DNA from: Datnioides undecimradiatus
Taxonomy: Eukaryota; Chordata; Actinopteri; Lobotiformes; Datnioididae
NCBI GenBank assembly: GCA_008933995.1
Contig: WARS01000010.1
Coordinates: 13,670,996-13,734,995 of the forward strand
Direction of reading: 5' to 3'
Length of the DNA stretch: 64,000 nucleotides
The notes under the pieces are model-generated. The model worked only from the letters and a program-made list of their open reading frames with translations. It was not told where the DNA came from and made no database searches. This document shows positions 11,375-25,725 of the stretch, piece after piece; within the stretch, counting starts at the first letter, position 1, and every line of letters begins with the position of its first letter. The position numbers and the translations under genes were made by a program.

Positions 11375-14300
11375 GGTTCTGTCACGTTATCTTTGCAGAG
11401 CTGACAGCTAAAGTAATATCGTCTACAGCAGAATGTATTCGATTTTAGACCTGGCCCAGCCTTTAACCCTCCCTTATTTAGCTATATGTTGTCTAGCGAC
11501 ACAAATGGGAGGAACTGGGAAATGGTAGCGTACTAGAGTTGATCAAACGTTAAACAAATAAAGAATGTTAATGCTGATTATAAATGTAAATGAACAATGA
11601 ACTGTTTTGAATAAGATTACATGTGGCTACTGTGGCTAGTGTCTTGGCGTGCAGATTTATTTGGGTTTCAGTATGACTTTATTATGTGTAAGTCACTTAT
11701 TTTTACCCCTTCATAGAAAACACAAGACCTGTCTGATGAAAACTGAATCTTTGTTTTACAATTGGTGGCACACAGCGTGGAAATTGCTGTATGGTCATAT
11801 TACCATAAAGCAATTTCCAGAAATACTAAAGAGGCAGAAGATGTCATACAAGACAGTCAGGGTAATTATGGATTTATTAAAGCTATAAATAAAAGTAGAT
11901 ATTTCTTTGTTGTTGGTGTTAAATTAGGGAAATTCACATTTAAAAATATTGTTTGATACAGATTCTCCTGTACTTGAATGGTCACTAATCCCCAGGTAGT
12001 TCCTGGTGATGTATCACAGCAGCATAGTTGTTGGATAGCCACTGATCTGATTGATTTGCATCTGCAGGTGTTGCGTTGGTAGTCTCTTGTACACCAAAAT
12101 ATGCTTAGATGGTACTGTATTAGCTCTGCTCACCAGGACCAAAGTTGGTATTAGCGAGAGGGTGGGGCCATCGTCTAAAGAATTGGAGCAAAGCTTTCAC
12201 AATGAAGGTATTTGCATATTTGATATACTGTATAAGCAGAAGGGCCACAGGACGAACAGGAGAGTCTATATTTTGTGAAGCTGTAGCAGAGCAGGAGTTA
12301 GGTGTTTGAATGAGTAACTACACAGAGCTGAGCTTGTCCTCCAGTCTCCCTGGGTGTTTGCATGTCGATGTGTCCTCAGTGGAGAAGCAGTGGGGGGTAT
12401 GTTATCAACAGCTCGGCTGAGCCTCAGCCCCTGATCCTCAATGGGCTGATTATTGTGTGTACTCCAAACAAAGCACACACTTCCATCTCCTGTCGTACAT
12501 GGAGCCACTTGATAAGAATATTCTTACACTCCACACCATACTCTTAAATTTGTCACTGTTTTGAAGGAACCGCACGAGAAGGAAAACAAAGCTTTTTCGA
12601 TTCCTCACAGACGTACTCACATTCCTGGTGAATCTTAACCTTCTATTCCCCTCTGCTCCCTGTGAGGCCTACAGAGACATTGTTGGTCTGTAATTGTCTT
12701 CATCCAACACATGGGTCAAGAAGATGAACTGGCATAAAATATAATATGGATATTCATCAAATGTTTAAAATTCTAATTTTAAACAGTCAAAATCGACTTT
12801 TGTATTGTAACAGTTAATGAGAGCATCTTACTAATGAATAAGCAATTAAGGAAAACTGTTGTTTTGTAGAACAGGATATAGTGCTGCCAAAACATCTGGA
12901 TGTATCAATCTTTGCCAAGGTTTTCATTTTTGTCAACTAGCCTATTATTTTTTTTCTTTAAAATGCTCATTCCCGAGGTCAAAGATTCATTTAAATAGAG
13001 TTCTTGTGCAAAAGCGAACATGTTCAAGTCCATATTCCAAATAAAGAAAAACATGCAGAAGAAAAAGTAGACATTCCTAAACCCGCACTGTCTGCAAACT
13101 CTATGAATGAAGATTATAATGTCATGTGTTGTGTGGAAGCAGTCGACTGTAGCAACAAACAAACATGTTCAGTATATGGTCTTCATTTGCGTACAGTGTA
13201 TGTAGAAGAAACTAAGTAGTATTTCATTGTCAGCTTTTCTCAACACTTTATTTTAGCATATGGAGAAATGTCTGTCTGGAAAAATGTAAGTGCTGTTTTG
13301 AACATCCAAAAAAAAGCAAATGAATTATAGCAAGGCACAACCATGGATGAACATGGTGGCCTTCTTTGACGGCTTCGTGTCTACCTGACTTGGAGCTTTT
13401 AAGAAACTGATCATTTTGCCTGTCAGCTGTTTCTGGGTTGCTCAGTTGCTGATTTTGTTGATTTTCTCATTTTTCCTTGTATTTGTGTGTGCACGTAGTT
13501 GCATGCAGTACACTAGGAAATACACTAGATTTGTATACTTCATGGAGCAGAGCAGAGCGTTGTAGCTTCCTCATCCTGTGGAAACGGCAGCAGTAGCTAG
13601 CTAGACCTCAAACCATGGGGGACAATCTGATTTAGGTGGGAATGAACTGGTTCAGGAGTCGGAAAAGCTACCTGACTTGCCATCAGAGAGCATGACAACT
13701 CTTGAGTTGATGAAACCAATTCACACAAAGCAGCTCACAGAAATATACCCACAGCTGGTGTATATTACTCAGTTGGTTTGGCTGAGACTTAATAAGAACT
13801 TGTTAAGGTCAAACAGTGCTCTGGCTTTAATCAGACTGGAAATTTTCAAATTTCACAATTGCACTGTACATAAAGCAGCAGCAGATGCTAATCTGTGACC
13901 TTGAAGAAAAGTGTGATGATGGTAAGAGCGATGGAAATAGTTCCCGGAGCAAAGTGATTTTGTACTTTTATGGTATTTTGCATATTATGCTTTCATTATT
14001 TTTCACGTATCACATTTGTATGTCAGGACAAAGTACATTATTCTTTAGTTGTTTGCTAAATGTCATTATTGTGCGCTAGCCAAGATGTTTGTGTTGATTC
14101 ATTTAGATCTTGTTATTATTTTAAACTATGATAAACCTGCAGTAATTACACTGTGGCCCTATTAAGAGGTTTTGATTGTTAAATCTGATTTAGCTTATGT
14201 ATTTAAGAGGAAGCTTGCCTAAGGCACTAAATGTGCTAGGACCAGTCCTGATTATGACAATTACGGGGTCCTAGCTCTGATCTGTGGCGCAAACATGCAA

Positions 14301-17300
14301 TCAGAGGCTCAGCAGACCATGACTGTAGTTAATGTGAACACAAAATGAGTCTGGTCCAGTTTAAGAAGAGTTTGTTGGTTTTAAAATTGGCTACATCTGA
14401 AGGTAATTAAATAAATTAGGCAGACTGTAACCACAGGAAATGGGTCACGGGCAAAACAAACTCTGGGAACAACCATGGGTGTGATAAGACCTCGATGAAA
14501 GCTGCCGAGGGAAGTCAATGATGTACATGCTGATCAGTCTTAAAGGTGCAAAGGTTCTTTAACAACATTAATTTGAAGAACTGCCAATGGGATGTTAGCA
14601 TGGAAATGGTTACGAAGGTTGTAAAGAAACAAAACAAATACTTTCTCAAAAGGCAACACAAGCAGTAAAGCTGTTTTAAAGCAGTGGCAGTTACAGGAAC
14701 TGTATGATTTTGCTGAATAATTCACACTGTGGAGTTTAAAGCTGATTCAGTAGAGTGGGATTTCCGTTGATGCATCCCTTGATCTGTATAAAAACATAGA
14801 AATGAGTTCTATTTGTGTCACATAGGTGTGAATTCATATATACTAAACATAAAATACTTATGTATATACGTATATGTGCATGTGTGTCACTCTTCTAGGT
14901 ATTCTGTACAAGTGAGTTGGCTGGGTTGCAGTGTTGATTAATTTACTTCTGCTGAAACAATCTAAATGTAAATTGGACCTCTCTATCTGTGTCTCCCAGA
15001 CTATAATGAGAAGAGAATTTAAATGACCTGGTTGCTTTTCATCCATTCTGACGCAAAGTTGAAATTTACAGAGAGACGACTTCTGTGTAAACAAAAAGAA
15101 ATTATGTATAGGAAAGGGAAAAAATCCTCACAGGCTTTACCAGAGACTTCTGCAATAGAAAGTTTTGTCAGGATGGTGGTACATAGTAAGCATTTGGCAA
15201 CAGAGTAGAACTATTATTGGATCAGCTTTATTACGGGAGCTCAAAAGTCGACGTGTCTCAATGTCTCCGGTTTTGCTTTAGGGCCTGGAAATAGCGACGT
15301 ATGACCAGTGCACCAGCTGATCTGTCTGCCTGCTCAACACTCTGGGGCGAGAGCAGACCTCAACACTGACTGCCATGAAATTTGTGGAAGATAGTCATGG
15401 TTTTTCTTTCCATTTTTGTTCTCCTAGAGATGTCATCTCACCACCCTTAGGACAGACTTTACATTTTAGCCCCGCCGTTATTTCCCTGTCTTCTCTCTAA
15501 CACTACAGTGTGGAATATAAAGAACATTACAGCTTCTAGAGTTCATTGTAAGGGCTTTACTGTTGCACCCCACGGGGGTTGGTAAAGACCAAGAAATCAC
15601 ATTACATGGGAACGCTGGTGAGAAACATACCGTAAATATGTCTCAAAATTCCACTAGAGCAGAGTCTTGTTTTTATAATATATACTAGATTAAACATGCC
15701 TCCTGATTACAATGGCAATAACAATGGCTTTTTACAATTTCAGTCATAGGCAAGCAAGTATACACAGTAGTAGTCAAAAGCAATGTTAGACTTCTGATAA
15801 AATTAGCTGTAGGATGGGGTACCTGCATTAACTTGAATATGTTCAGACCCAATCAGCCCTTGCAGTAATGGCAGCAGCACTTTGAAGCCTAATATAAATC
15901 TGTCAGAAGACTCGTCTATATATAATATCAGACAGGGTAACTGCACCACCACGAGCCATTGTAGTCCAGTGGAGAAGACGGGACCCCACTCATTTGGAAG
16001 TTGTGAGGTGCTGAGCCTTTTTCGCTCAAAGTTCTGTCAAAGTTAATTACAGTTCTGCCTGTAAGTTAATATCATACACCTGCCATCAGTGAATGTGACT
16101 CTGAGTTAAACCAGATTAAAGATGCAACAAAGCTACAGTTTCACAAGGGCACATAGACTCTTCATATCCATTCCAACTCCTCTTGAACATTGGGTTCTTA
16201 GAAATACTTATCTTTCAAGGTTTGTAATGGCCACTTTTTATTTCATCTACACAACTGATGTAAGCACAGCTCACATCACTAATCATACATGGGGGACCTT
16301 CAACGTTAAAGCTACTAATCAACGATTTTTTTTTAAATTAACAATGTATCAAATGACTATCTGTCAAGTGGAAGGGTTTGCTTCAAGTGACAGACCGATA
16401 GAATTATCAATTATGGTAATTCCTCAGCTCTGCGGGCCCTTTTAGTCATTTTTTGTTGTTAATTTGGTATTGCAGCAACAACTGTAGCCGAAGAACATAA
16501 CGGAGGATATCAGCAATGAAAAGACATTTTTCTGGTGAGGCAAAAAAAAAAAAATTAAAAAGTCAAAGTGACAACAGACATGACTACAAGTGAATGGATT
16601 TTTCCAGCCCGAGTATGCCAACTTTTCTTTGACAGATTGCAGATTGCTTTGAAATCTGCTGACATTTGTTAAAAAAACTAAAAAATTGAGGGGAAAAAGA
16701 TGAAGATAATGGTAATATAATGAATGAAAGTGATGGGGAAATGAAAGATGTTTATCGCACAGAAGAGCCAAACAAATGTGTCACCAAAATGAAAGCATTC
16801 ACCAACGTCTACTATCCGTACTGTTAAAGGTATCAATTATCTGCATTATGTCAGGAGCTAAATAAATATTTCTAAAACAATGTTTGCAAGTTTACTCTGC
16901 TACATGTCCATTAACCCGGTAAGCTAGCTTGACTCTTACCAGAGAAAGCGTACATCATTTAGATCATCTAAAAGAAAACCGGAGCCACCTCAGGTTCTCC
17001 TTGTTTGACACACTCTGTGACCAAATCAATAACCATATCTGCTGGAAACCGTCAATATGATGTTCAAGGGTGATGATGGAGTCAGCGTGGGGCAGGGGAC
17101 CTACTGAGCGCTGACTGAAACTCTTCTGGATTTACTTTCCATTTCAGTATTCTCTGTCTGACACGAGACACCCGACCCCCTCGCTCTATTCATCTTCCCC
17201 ATCAGCTTACATGTCACCTCGTGTTCCCTTCTCACCTTCTCTTTCTCGTTTTATCTTCTCGCTAACTCTTTCCTTCCACCTTTACCATCCCTCCCACTGT

Positions 17301-18470
17301 GCGTGTCACAGCAGCAACGCGCACACGTTCTAGGGACACAACCCGGTCCCCAAATCAGTTTTACTGAAGGTTAGGCTATTCAGAATGAACTAAACCAAAT
17401 TTGGACACTTTGTCCGTATGAGACACACTGTGCTTTCAGCTCAATCCAGCACAAGCCGTCCTATTTTTGAAGTATCCCAGCTTCATTCATTCCAACATTA
17501 AACCAACCGTTTCACTACATATGAGCATTAGTTTTGTTGGAGAATGTTTATCTTTTTCTTTTATTTATATCCTTAACATTTTTCAACAGAAATACACAGA
17601 GGTGTCCTTGATAATTCAGTGCTGGAGTGTTTTATTGGTTGACATGGCTAAGTATTGTCTCATCATTCTATCAATCGATGTTTGAAGGACATCAAATATC
17701 GATTATATACTAAATATACTCAGGCGTGTGTTCTCCAAAATAATGAACTGTCCAACGTCCACCCACAGCACGGCACCCTAAGCTGCGTTTGCCCAAACTG
17801 CATATAATTTTGTTGCACTGCCACATAAATGAGATGATGACATCAAGTCTTGGTCAAGATGCCTAATTACACATGTAAGTATATCCAGTAGGCGTCTGAC
17901 CAGAATAAATAGGCTGTTACATTAATTTTAATTTTTAATAATTGATTGTTTTAATCTTAGCGTCGAATAATCAAGAACACTTGCGTTTGTGTACACTCAT
18001 TTATGTCATATTGGACTGAGTGGAGGGTGTGTCTCATGTAGACACTGCGTTTATATTAAAGCCTGAGGGATGTACATTTATAACCTGGGTAGAACAATGG
18101 GTTGGCTGAGCATGTTAATTTGGACTAGGTTAGGATTAGAGTTAGTTTGCATCATAAAGGTCTTGGTTGAGGTCAGTGTAAGCCTCCAAGAATTTTTTAC
18201 TAAAAACTAAACTAAACTAAAAGAAAAAGGAACACGTGTTGTGAGGGTTCTAGAAAACTTACAATAAAATATAAAATTAATATAACAAAGCATAGCATTT
18301 GATCCCTACTGATCACTGTGAGAAACATCCACGTTTCATTCAAAGTATTCCTGGCTCTGCTTTCCATCTATCTCAATGCACTCGCATTATACAGCTAATA
18401 TTAATGAGTATTTACAGCAGGATGGTGTATGCCAGATCAAAATAAACAGCGTGTGTGTCTCTGTGTCTTT
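11375..18470. other. Unannotated non-coding DNA
   Basis: Seven kilobases with no supported exon, RNA gene or recognised transposon. A poly(A) run near 16542-16554 has no retrogene signature next to it. Open frames are all about 110 codons or shorter and without motifs. Confidence 0.5.
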
Positions 18471-18492
18471 GTGTGTGTGTGTGTGTGTGTGT
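18471..18492. repeat. (GT)n microsatellite
   Basis: About eleven pure GT units, preceded by an interrupted GT run from about 18451. Confidence 0.95.
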
Positions 18493-21400
18493 TTTAATGG
18501 TAATGAGGAAACATGTACCCAGTGCACCCACTGTGGCACATCAATGTGTTTTTAATAGTTTGTGGAAAAGAATAAAAAGAATGCAGCTCTTTGCGCAAGA
18601 ATACAAGGCTTGTGTAGATACACAAAAAACGTAGCCAGTGATGGATCTGGGCAGCACGGCTCCACCCAGCCAAGTTCAATCAGAATTAATTTTGCTAAAT
18701 CATGTATGTAAGAAAAGAAATACATGTAAACTTGACTAACTGTTGACCTTCTCAGCTGATGTAACCAAACCACCGCATCAATGGCAGAACTAAACTCTTC
18801 ATCGTGTTTCTTTCAAAAAGCAAGAAGGACGAAACATGTCAGCACCTCCGTCGACCACCCATACCCACTTTTTCAGACTCATCTGCTCACAAGAAGGTTA
18901 GCCAGTCTGCTTGTTGATCAGCACCAGTGCTCTCTCGCAGTCAGCCAGAACTGGATGCATGCTCATTTATTTAACAATTGATGAAGCAGTCATGATCGAG
19001 TTGTTTCCTATCAAAGCGGTTTGGACCACCAGTGGAGCTGATGGCCCATGTGTGAGAGAGGGAGGTGTGCACTAGAAGCACCTACTTCAGGCACCAACTG
19101 CGAGAACCTCACTGCTTTTCACTGAACAAGATTCAAAGTTACATGTCCAAATAAGCTGCAGGCAGGGGCGGTTTGATAAAACAATGAACCCTGATCCAAC
19201 TAACTACTAATTAATGAAGAATACTTAGGACCATTTGAAGTCATTTTGGATATTGTACCGATTTGTGCCAAGCAGGAAATCTGTCTGTGTGGACTCAGGG
19301 AGAATGCAGGTGCACTGAGTCAAAGCATGAACTCTTAGCTGTTTGCATCAGATATGTTCGCGCAGGGGAAAATAAAAGAATGGGTAATTTGCTTCGCCCG
19401 TTGAGACACGAGTGTAAATAGTATTCAGCTGACTAAGCCACTGCAATTTGACCAACCACTGGCTTTACCTTAAGTGGGGCCTTCTTTTATGTCAGGTAAC
19501 AAGGGAGAAGTGCAGGTGATTCTAAAGCCATTCTTGGAGACTACATTTGGTACTCTGTGCAGCATCAAAGGTGTCTGGGTGTGTTAGCACATTCTTTGAG
19601 ATGTTGAACAAACTACATAGTTCCGCGATAGGCAGCGAGGTCTGCGGAAGGTCATGCAGGGTCTGCCAGAAGTGCAAATAGAGCTCCATTCAGGACGCCT
19701 GTGCACAGAGCTTGAGCGATACCCAGACACATTCTGCAGCTCCAGAGCGGTAAACCAAATACTGATATCGCCCGGCATGATATTAAAAGTCCTGAAAGCA
19801 GCAGTTTAACGAAAGGTTAAACGCAGCCACTCCTTCACCAAATACAAACAGGAAGTTCATGTTTTTACGCGTCAGTTTTCGGGAAAGTATTGTAGACAAG
19901 CAAAGTCGCCACATAAGGTTTATAAAGACCAACAGTGTCGGTCTCCGAGTGCATCAACCTAACTGAGGGATTAAAACATAGCCTCGCTTGGTTTAGAGAC
20001 AGTTCAGAGTGTCATTTTAAACAAGAGAAGAAGTAGAACATTAGAAGATGCCAATGGGCAGAGATGTCCATCCCAAATAGAAACCCTATTGGACCCTATT
20101 TAAAACCTACTCTTTGACTTTATGTGGAGTTACCAGTTTGTGCAATAGACTGGTTAATTAACAGTGTCTGCACTACGATGCTGGGTTAGCATTATGTCTG
20201 CTGTTGCGTGTATACGTGAAGCCTGAAAAGGAAACAGTGGGGTTTTTGTCTTTTTCTGTTGTGTACAGTCTTCACAGGTGTTGTAAATGCTGAGATTCGC
20301 GTGTTGAAAAGTAAAAATTGTTGCTTTTTTTTTTTACCTTTTCCACTTTGAAATTTTAAAGTTGTTTTTCTGGGAAAAGATGGCTCACCCATATTTATAC
20401 TGACTCACCGAAAATACAAGTTCTGCCTACGCCACTAGGGTTTTCGCGCAATCGTTGTTAGTAGATGATTCATTGCTGGTTTGGGCATTCAGATTGGATT
20501 TACTGACAATAAGAAAAACACTGAATATTCACAGAATTATTTCTAAAGCATAATAATATTGTCCAAAAGCAGCATTTACAATTCTGTGCAGCTTTCTTTA
20601 ATCTGTAACACCGACTGATTCTGTCACAGTCCAGATTGCAGCATTAAAACAAATACAGGCGTCCCTAATGTGAATTCTCACTTCTGTGACGAACATCATT
20701 TCAATTTACAGCTCATAATGTCCAAAATGGCAAACCTTTAAATGAGGTCTGTCTACCGAACAAACTTTTGCATGTGTCTCCAAAAACTCTATAGTTGCTT
20801 ATCATATATATTGTTTTTTAAAAAAATCCCTTTTTTTCATTTCAATTCACAGGTGCAGTGACCCAGTTTCCCCACGTGGATCAGTGAAGCTACTTTTATA
20901 CCAAACCCCATTGTCATATTCATTCTTTAACAGATCTGGAAACTCCCTATCATAACCACCGCTGTAGTTTTTAAAGGCACTGATGAGAGGCCTCCTCCTC
21001 CTCCTCTGACTGGGGACGTTTGACTCTGGTTTGCTGATAAATTGCAGCTGCTATTTGCTCCTCTCTCTGTGGGAGAGACTATGAATTCACTTCATTAAAA
21101 TTCCACCGGGGAAGATGACACCTTTTATTTAAGGTCCCCCCTCCCTCCTTTCTGTCTTGCTCCCTGTCTCCGCTCTGCTCTTTTTCTTTTTACACAGGGG
21201 AGATTGATTTGAATTTTAATTTGCCAGCACAATGTCACAGCGTCTGTTTGTGAAATGAGGTCAAGGAGCTCAAGTTGTTTTACAGGATCAATACGAGGGG
21301 ATGTAATGTGATAAAGGCAAAATACTGGACCTTGCCAATACCGACAAGGCTTCACAGGCTTCCTATGGAAATATTAGCAAAGATATCACGTTGATTTGAC

Positions 21401-24400
21401 CAATATGGGAAGCCTCATATCAACCTCCATATTTTATTCAGTGACTGTGAGGGCAGCCTGTCTGAATGACTGAACCACAGACAGAGAAAGCACAGAGGAG
21501 GGTTGTAGGGAATAGAGTGTGCTCCTACCACCTCCACACCCGGCAGTAGAAGCTGAACCTGTGGGATGTGTCTGTTGTGTGAGCTGTTGATTGAAACAGA
21601 CATGCTCAGCTAAGCCTGAGAGAACACCAGGCGGATTCACTTATTACTGATTTCACGAGGCTTTCAAATCCCAGTTGACCCGTGGTAATTCACATACACG
21701 CTCGCGTACAGGTGCGATGATGCTGCGACGGCTAACTCCTTCCTCAGTACAAAGTTGCTGACGGGGTGCAATTAAAAGGTACTCCACATTATGTGCTTCC
21801 ATCAAGTAGGGCTACGCTTTTTATTGTTTTCATTAAAAACTCCAATTAGCATTCGCTGTTTCTGCAGAGCTGCCTGACAGAGTCGACACTCGCTGTTCAA
21901 TTATGTTTTGGGAAGAAAAGACTTCATGTGCAACAAATAATTACATACAGTGCAATCTTTTTAATGGCTGACACAATAAATACTTGTATCATTACCTCAG
22001 ACTGTAGTACAATAAAACTATATAAATATATAAATATATGAAAAGCTGCCTACATTAGTGTATATGAGGCAGATCCAAATAATCTCATTAATGTCACACC
22101 CGAAGCCCTTATTTCCCGTACTCTTGAACTGCATTTCAGTCAACATCTAAGCTATACCTACCATTATACCACAGGTACTTCAGATGGAGCCATCTAGCCA
22201 TGTAGAGCCTGATGAAATCGCAGCACACTAAGCTGTGCTCAAAGGAAAAATGCTATCACTATAAATATGACTCCACCATAAATTAGAACCGCCTCTAAGT
22301 CTGCTTCATGACGGACTGCTGTAGTTTGGGACTGCTGTATTTTACACAGAGGCAGGAATTGTGTATTTGTTATATTATTTAAAAAAAAAAATATGTTCAA
22401 AGTTCATAGAAATAAAGATCATCATTAATGGTATACCAGGTTGGAGGTTGCACTGAAGTTTTGCATAACGTTGCTTTTGGGAAATTCAACAATGTCTGGA
22501 AAGCAGCCCACTCTGACACATCTTTCCCATCCCTCCCATCCCTGTACAGCCCTAATATGTTCACATAAAACAAATTTGCATTGGCGACAACATTATGAGG
22601 AGATGTTGTTTAGCGGCTAGCGAGCCACTAAAATGTCGCTTCTGAATTAGTAAAACATTCGCTGACAATGTATTTCTTTTTTTTCCTCCCATTCAAACAA
22701 ACAGTCTCTCAATCCTCTGTCCACTTCCACAGCATTATTCAACCCGGTAATGGTAATGTTCAGGCATTGGCAGCGTCAGGTTGTTGTTCAGAAAAGAACG
22801 CGGTCTGATTCAGTACAAAATAAAATAAATATTCAAATCACAATGTTTCCCAAACTTTAGAAAAAAAATGCTTCTGTGGCCTGATTTAAACTAAAGAAGA
22901 AGAAGAACGTGGACCTGAACCCTGGACTCTGATGTCACGGCCCCACGCCATCAAACCAGCATTACATTCATCGCTGCGGTGTAACTATGGAAACAGTTTT
23001 TGAATATATCTACTGTGTCTGTGATGCTCATAAAAGTGTATTCATCAGTTTACCTATTTGTTGTGTGCATCATGTGATAGACAGTTCCAACTGTGACCAG
23101 TAAATGCTTAATATATGATATATTAAAACGTTTTGGCAGTTTGCTTTAAGATGCAAACACTTGGTGTTTCTAGGAGTTCTAGGCTTCACAGTCAAAGTCT
23201 TTCTGATGCCAGTGTCTAGAGGTGATTCGAAGAGCTGAAGCGTTCCTGGCTTCAGCCTTGAGTTGGGGTGATTGGTTCTCGGTGGTCACATTGTATTTGC
23301 CAAAGCAGGCAAGACCAGAACTGACAGTTTGAAAATAAGAAATGAGACGAAATGAAATTAAAGCATGATTCATTAAAGAGATTAAACTGGATAAACTACG
23401 CTGAGACACGCTCATGTGTGCTAACGCTTTTAGGAAACATTAGGTTCGTTCTCTCCCACCTCGCTTCCATTTCCCCCAGTCTCGGCGCTACTTTCTGAAT
23501 TCCAGGTGCTGTTTTAATGGGAAAACTTGATTACTTAGTTGCTGAGATGAAGAAAAGTTTTCACCCTCAGTTCTCAGCTGAGCTACATCTCTCTCGGCTT
23601 GGATTGCAATCACCGAGCAATTGTCTGACAAGGTTATGATGTGAATACCAAGCACCGGCCTAAACTTTTCATCATTGTTAACCAGACGGGGGGGGGATTG
23701 ACCTGGACGGAGACAGGCTGGAAAATATCCTTGGGGCTTGCGTTTGATCTACACAAACAATACACAAGACACAAAGTCCTGTTTAAGTCCTGCCAGCAGA
23801 CTCTGGAGGCTACAACCTTTATTTCACCCCACAAGACAGAGGCGTTGGGCAGAATGGACTACATACTGACAGATTTGCAGTACTTTAAAGTTTTAATAAT
23901 GCAGTCAAAGTGTTACATGCGTCTTAAAGTCGCCGTCACATGAAAGGCCACGGGGGTCATAAAAATCAAAAGGTTCACCTCGGAGCATGACTGTGCTCCG
24001 TGAATTCCCGGGCAGTGTGTTATGAAATACCTGCAGACGGTTTGATATGCAGGTGGAACGAGAGGAACGCACACCGAGTGCCCAGAATGGAAAACATTCA
24101 GGCTCAGGGAAACACGAACGTGCTGAGTGATTTTCAGCCTTTAATTAATTTTCAGTCTAATACTTTAATTTAGATATTTCTTGCATAGAGAATGAATTTA
24201 TGACAAATAATGATGTTCAAATTATTTTCAAGCAGGCTCTGAGTATGTATCATGCTCCCACTGGAAAAGTAATAAAACATACTCAACAGTCATAAGCCAT
24301 ATTTATAAAAAAAAACAACTTTTTGAATGTGCTGCTGATTTATACTGCGGCCCCTTCTGTTATTTTCTTAAGGAACAAAATAGCATCATTAAACTTACAA

Positions 24401-25599
24401 AAGTAAGCAACACATTAATAGCATAAACTGCAGCTACAGCCCATAAGCATACATAACAAGGTAAGAGACACACAGCACAACAAGACCAGACACACCTGAT
24501 GCTAAGTTTCCAAGCCGTGCAGTGACTTTTGATGTCTTCACCTTAAGAGCAACTTAAACCAATCTGCAAGTTTGTTGTTGGACTTTCTCTCTGGACCATT
24601 CATTCCACAAGTTCTCTGCTTCATCATTCTCACTGAGCTCCTTTGTTCAAAAAGGTTTGAGCTAACTCAGCCGCGGCGAGTTGGATTGATGTCACAAACA
24701 GCACAAAGGCCTCGCAGACCTCCCTAAAAGTAGAAGATCCACGGTGAGCATGTTTACATTTAAGAGACCAGATAATCGTGGGTGTGTTTCACCAGTGGTT
24801 AGACCAGTGCTAAGCAGATCCATTACCCATGATGGCATGACCCAATCACATTGTTGCAAATGTTTCGTACTGTTCATTAACTGTTAGCCCCTGGCCCAGT
24901 GCTCCGCAGCCCTGACACTCCGCCAGCAAACGCGCATATTGAACGTGTATCTGTTCAGCTGTCAGCGCACACGCTGAACATGTGTCTCGGATACAAAGTC
25001 AAATTTAGTGAGGTGCAGTTCATCCAGTGGACACTGTATGTACTCACACAGAGCGTCATGGCAACCCATCCAAGCTGTTGGGGTGTTTCAGTCTTGATTA
25101 AGTGGCGAACCAACCATCTGACTGACGCTTCTATCCCTAGAGCTAAGTCATTAGCATAGCTAACAAAGCATCCACAGTGTCCCTCTGTGCCTGTATAACA
25201 CCATGACGACAGTCGTGCAGTGCCCATTACTTGCCGGCATGGTCTCAACGGTACACTCCGGTGTTGAGTGCTACGCAGCAGCCACGTCATCCATATGCTC
25301 CATCTAACATATAGGGGACTTACTAAAAATAAACAGAGCATAGATTCTTGAGAAAAAACAGTTACATCCATTTAGAACTGAAGACATACGGTACATTTAC
25401 AGCTAACGAGCATCTGTACAGTTGAGCTTCTTGTTAATCAGTCTGTAATCCTTCCCTAATTCATCTGTTCACATTCCCTTCCATCCAGCTCCTGACCACT
25501 GCTTCAACTGGCCCGTCACTTGTCCCCTTCATCCTCCGCTAATCCTGCCGTGCACTCTTCCATCCATTCATCTATCTGTGCATCCGAGTCTTCCCAGCG
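18493..25599. other. Unannotated non-coding DNA
   Basis: No supported gene. The section near 21050-21330 is complex, repeat-free sequence that could be conserved non-coding DNA. A T-run at about 20325-20334 and an A-run at about 22381-22391 are the only simple repeats of note. A 138-codon frame on the minus strand (24955-25371) has no motif and is rejected as a gene. Confidence 0.5.
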
Positions 25600-25725
25600 C
25601 TCTCCCTGCTGGCGCTGGTGTCACGAAGAGTTAACGGTATTCCCTTTGAATGCCACTCAGCCCCTCCTGGTGTAGCAGCCATTGAAGATTATTAGGGCCC
25701 TCATTAAAAGATGATGTAAGACCAC
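25600..25725. other. Candidate conserved non-coding block
   Basis: Complex sequence without simple repeats, containing a homeodomain-type tcattaaaag and a dense gaagattattagggccc block. It resembles teleost conserved enhancer sequence by eye only; no alignment was possible. Confidence 0.2.

Noticed and set aside
16542-16554. Poly(A) run as a possible retrogene tail.
   Set aside because: No coding remnant precedes it and no flanking duplication is seen.
22910-22980. tRNA-like words (gaaccctggactc) suggesting another SINE head.
   Set aside because: No body or tail of a known SINE follows on either side.
24955-25371. 138-codon minus-strand open frame.
   Set aside because: No motif, no clear splice context, and an overlapping open frame on the other strand.
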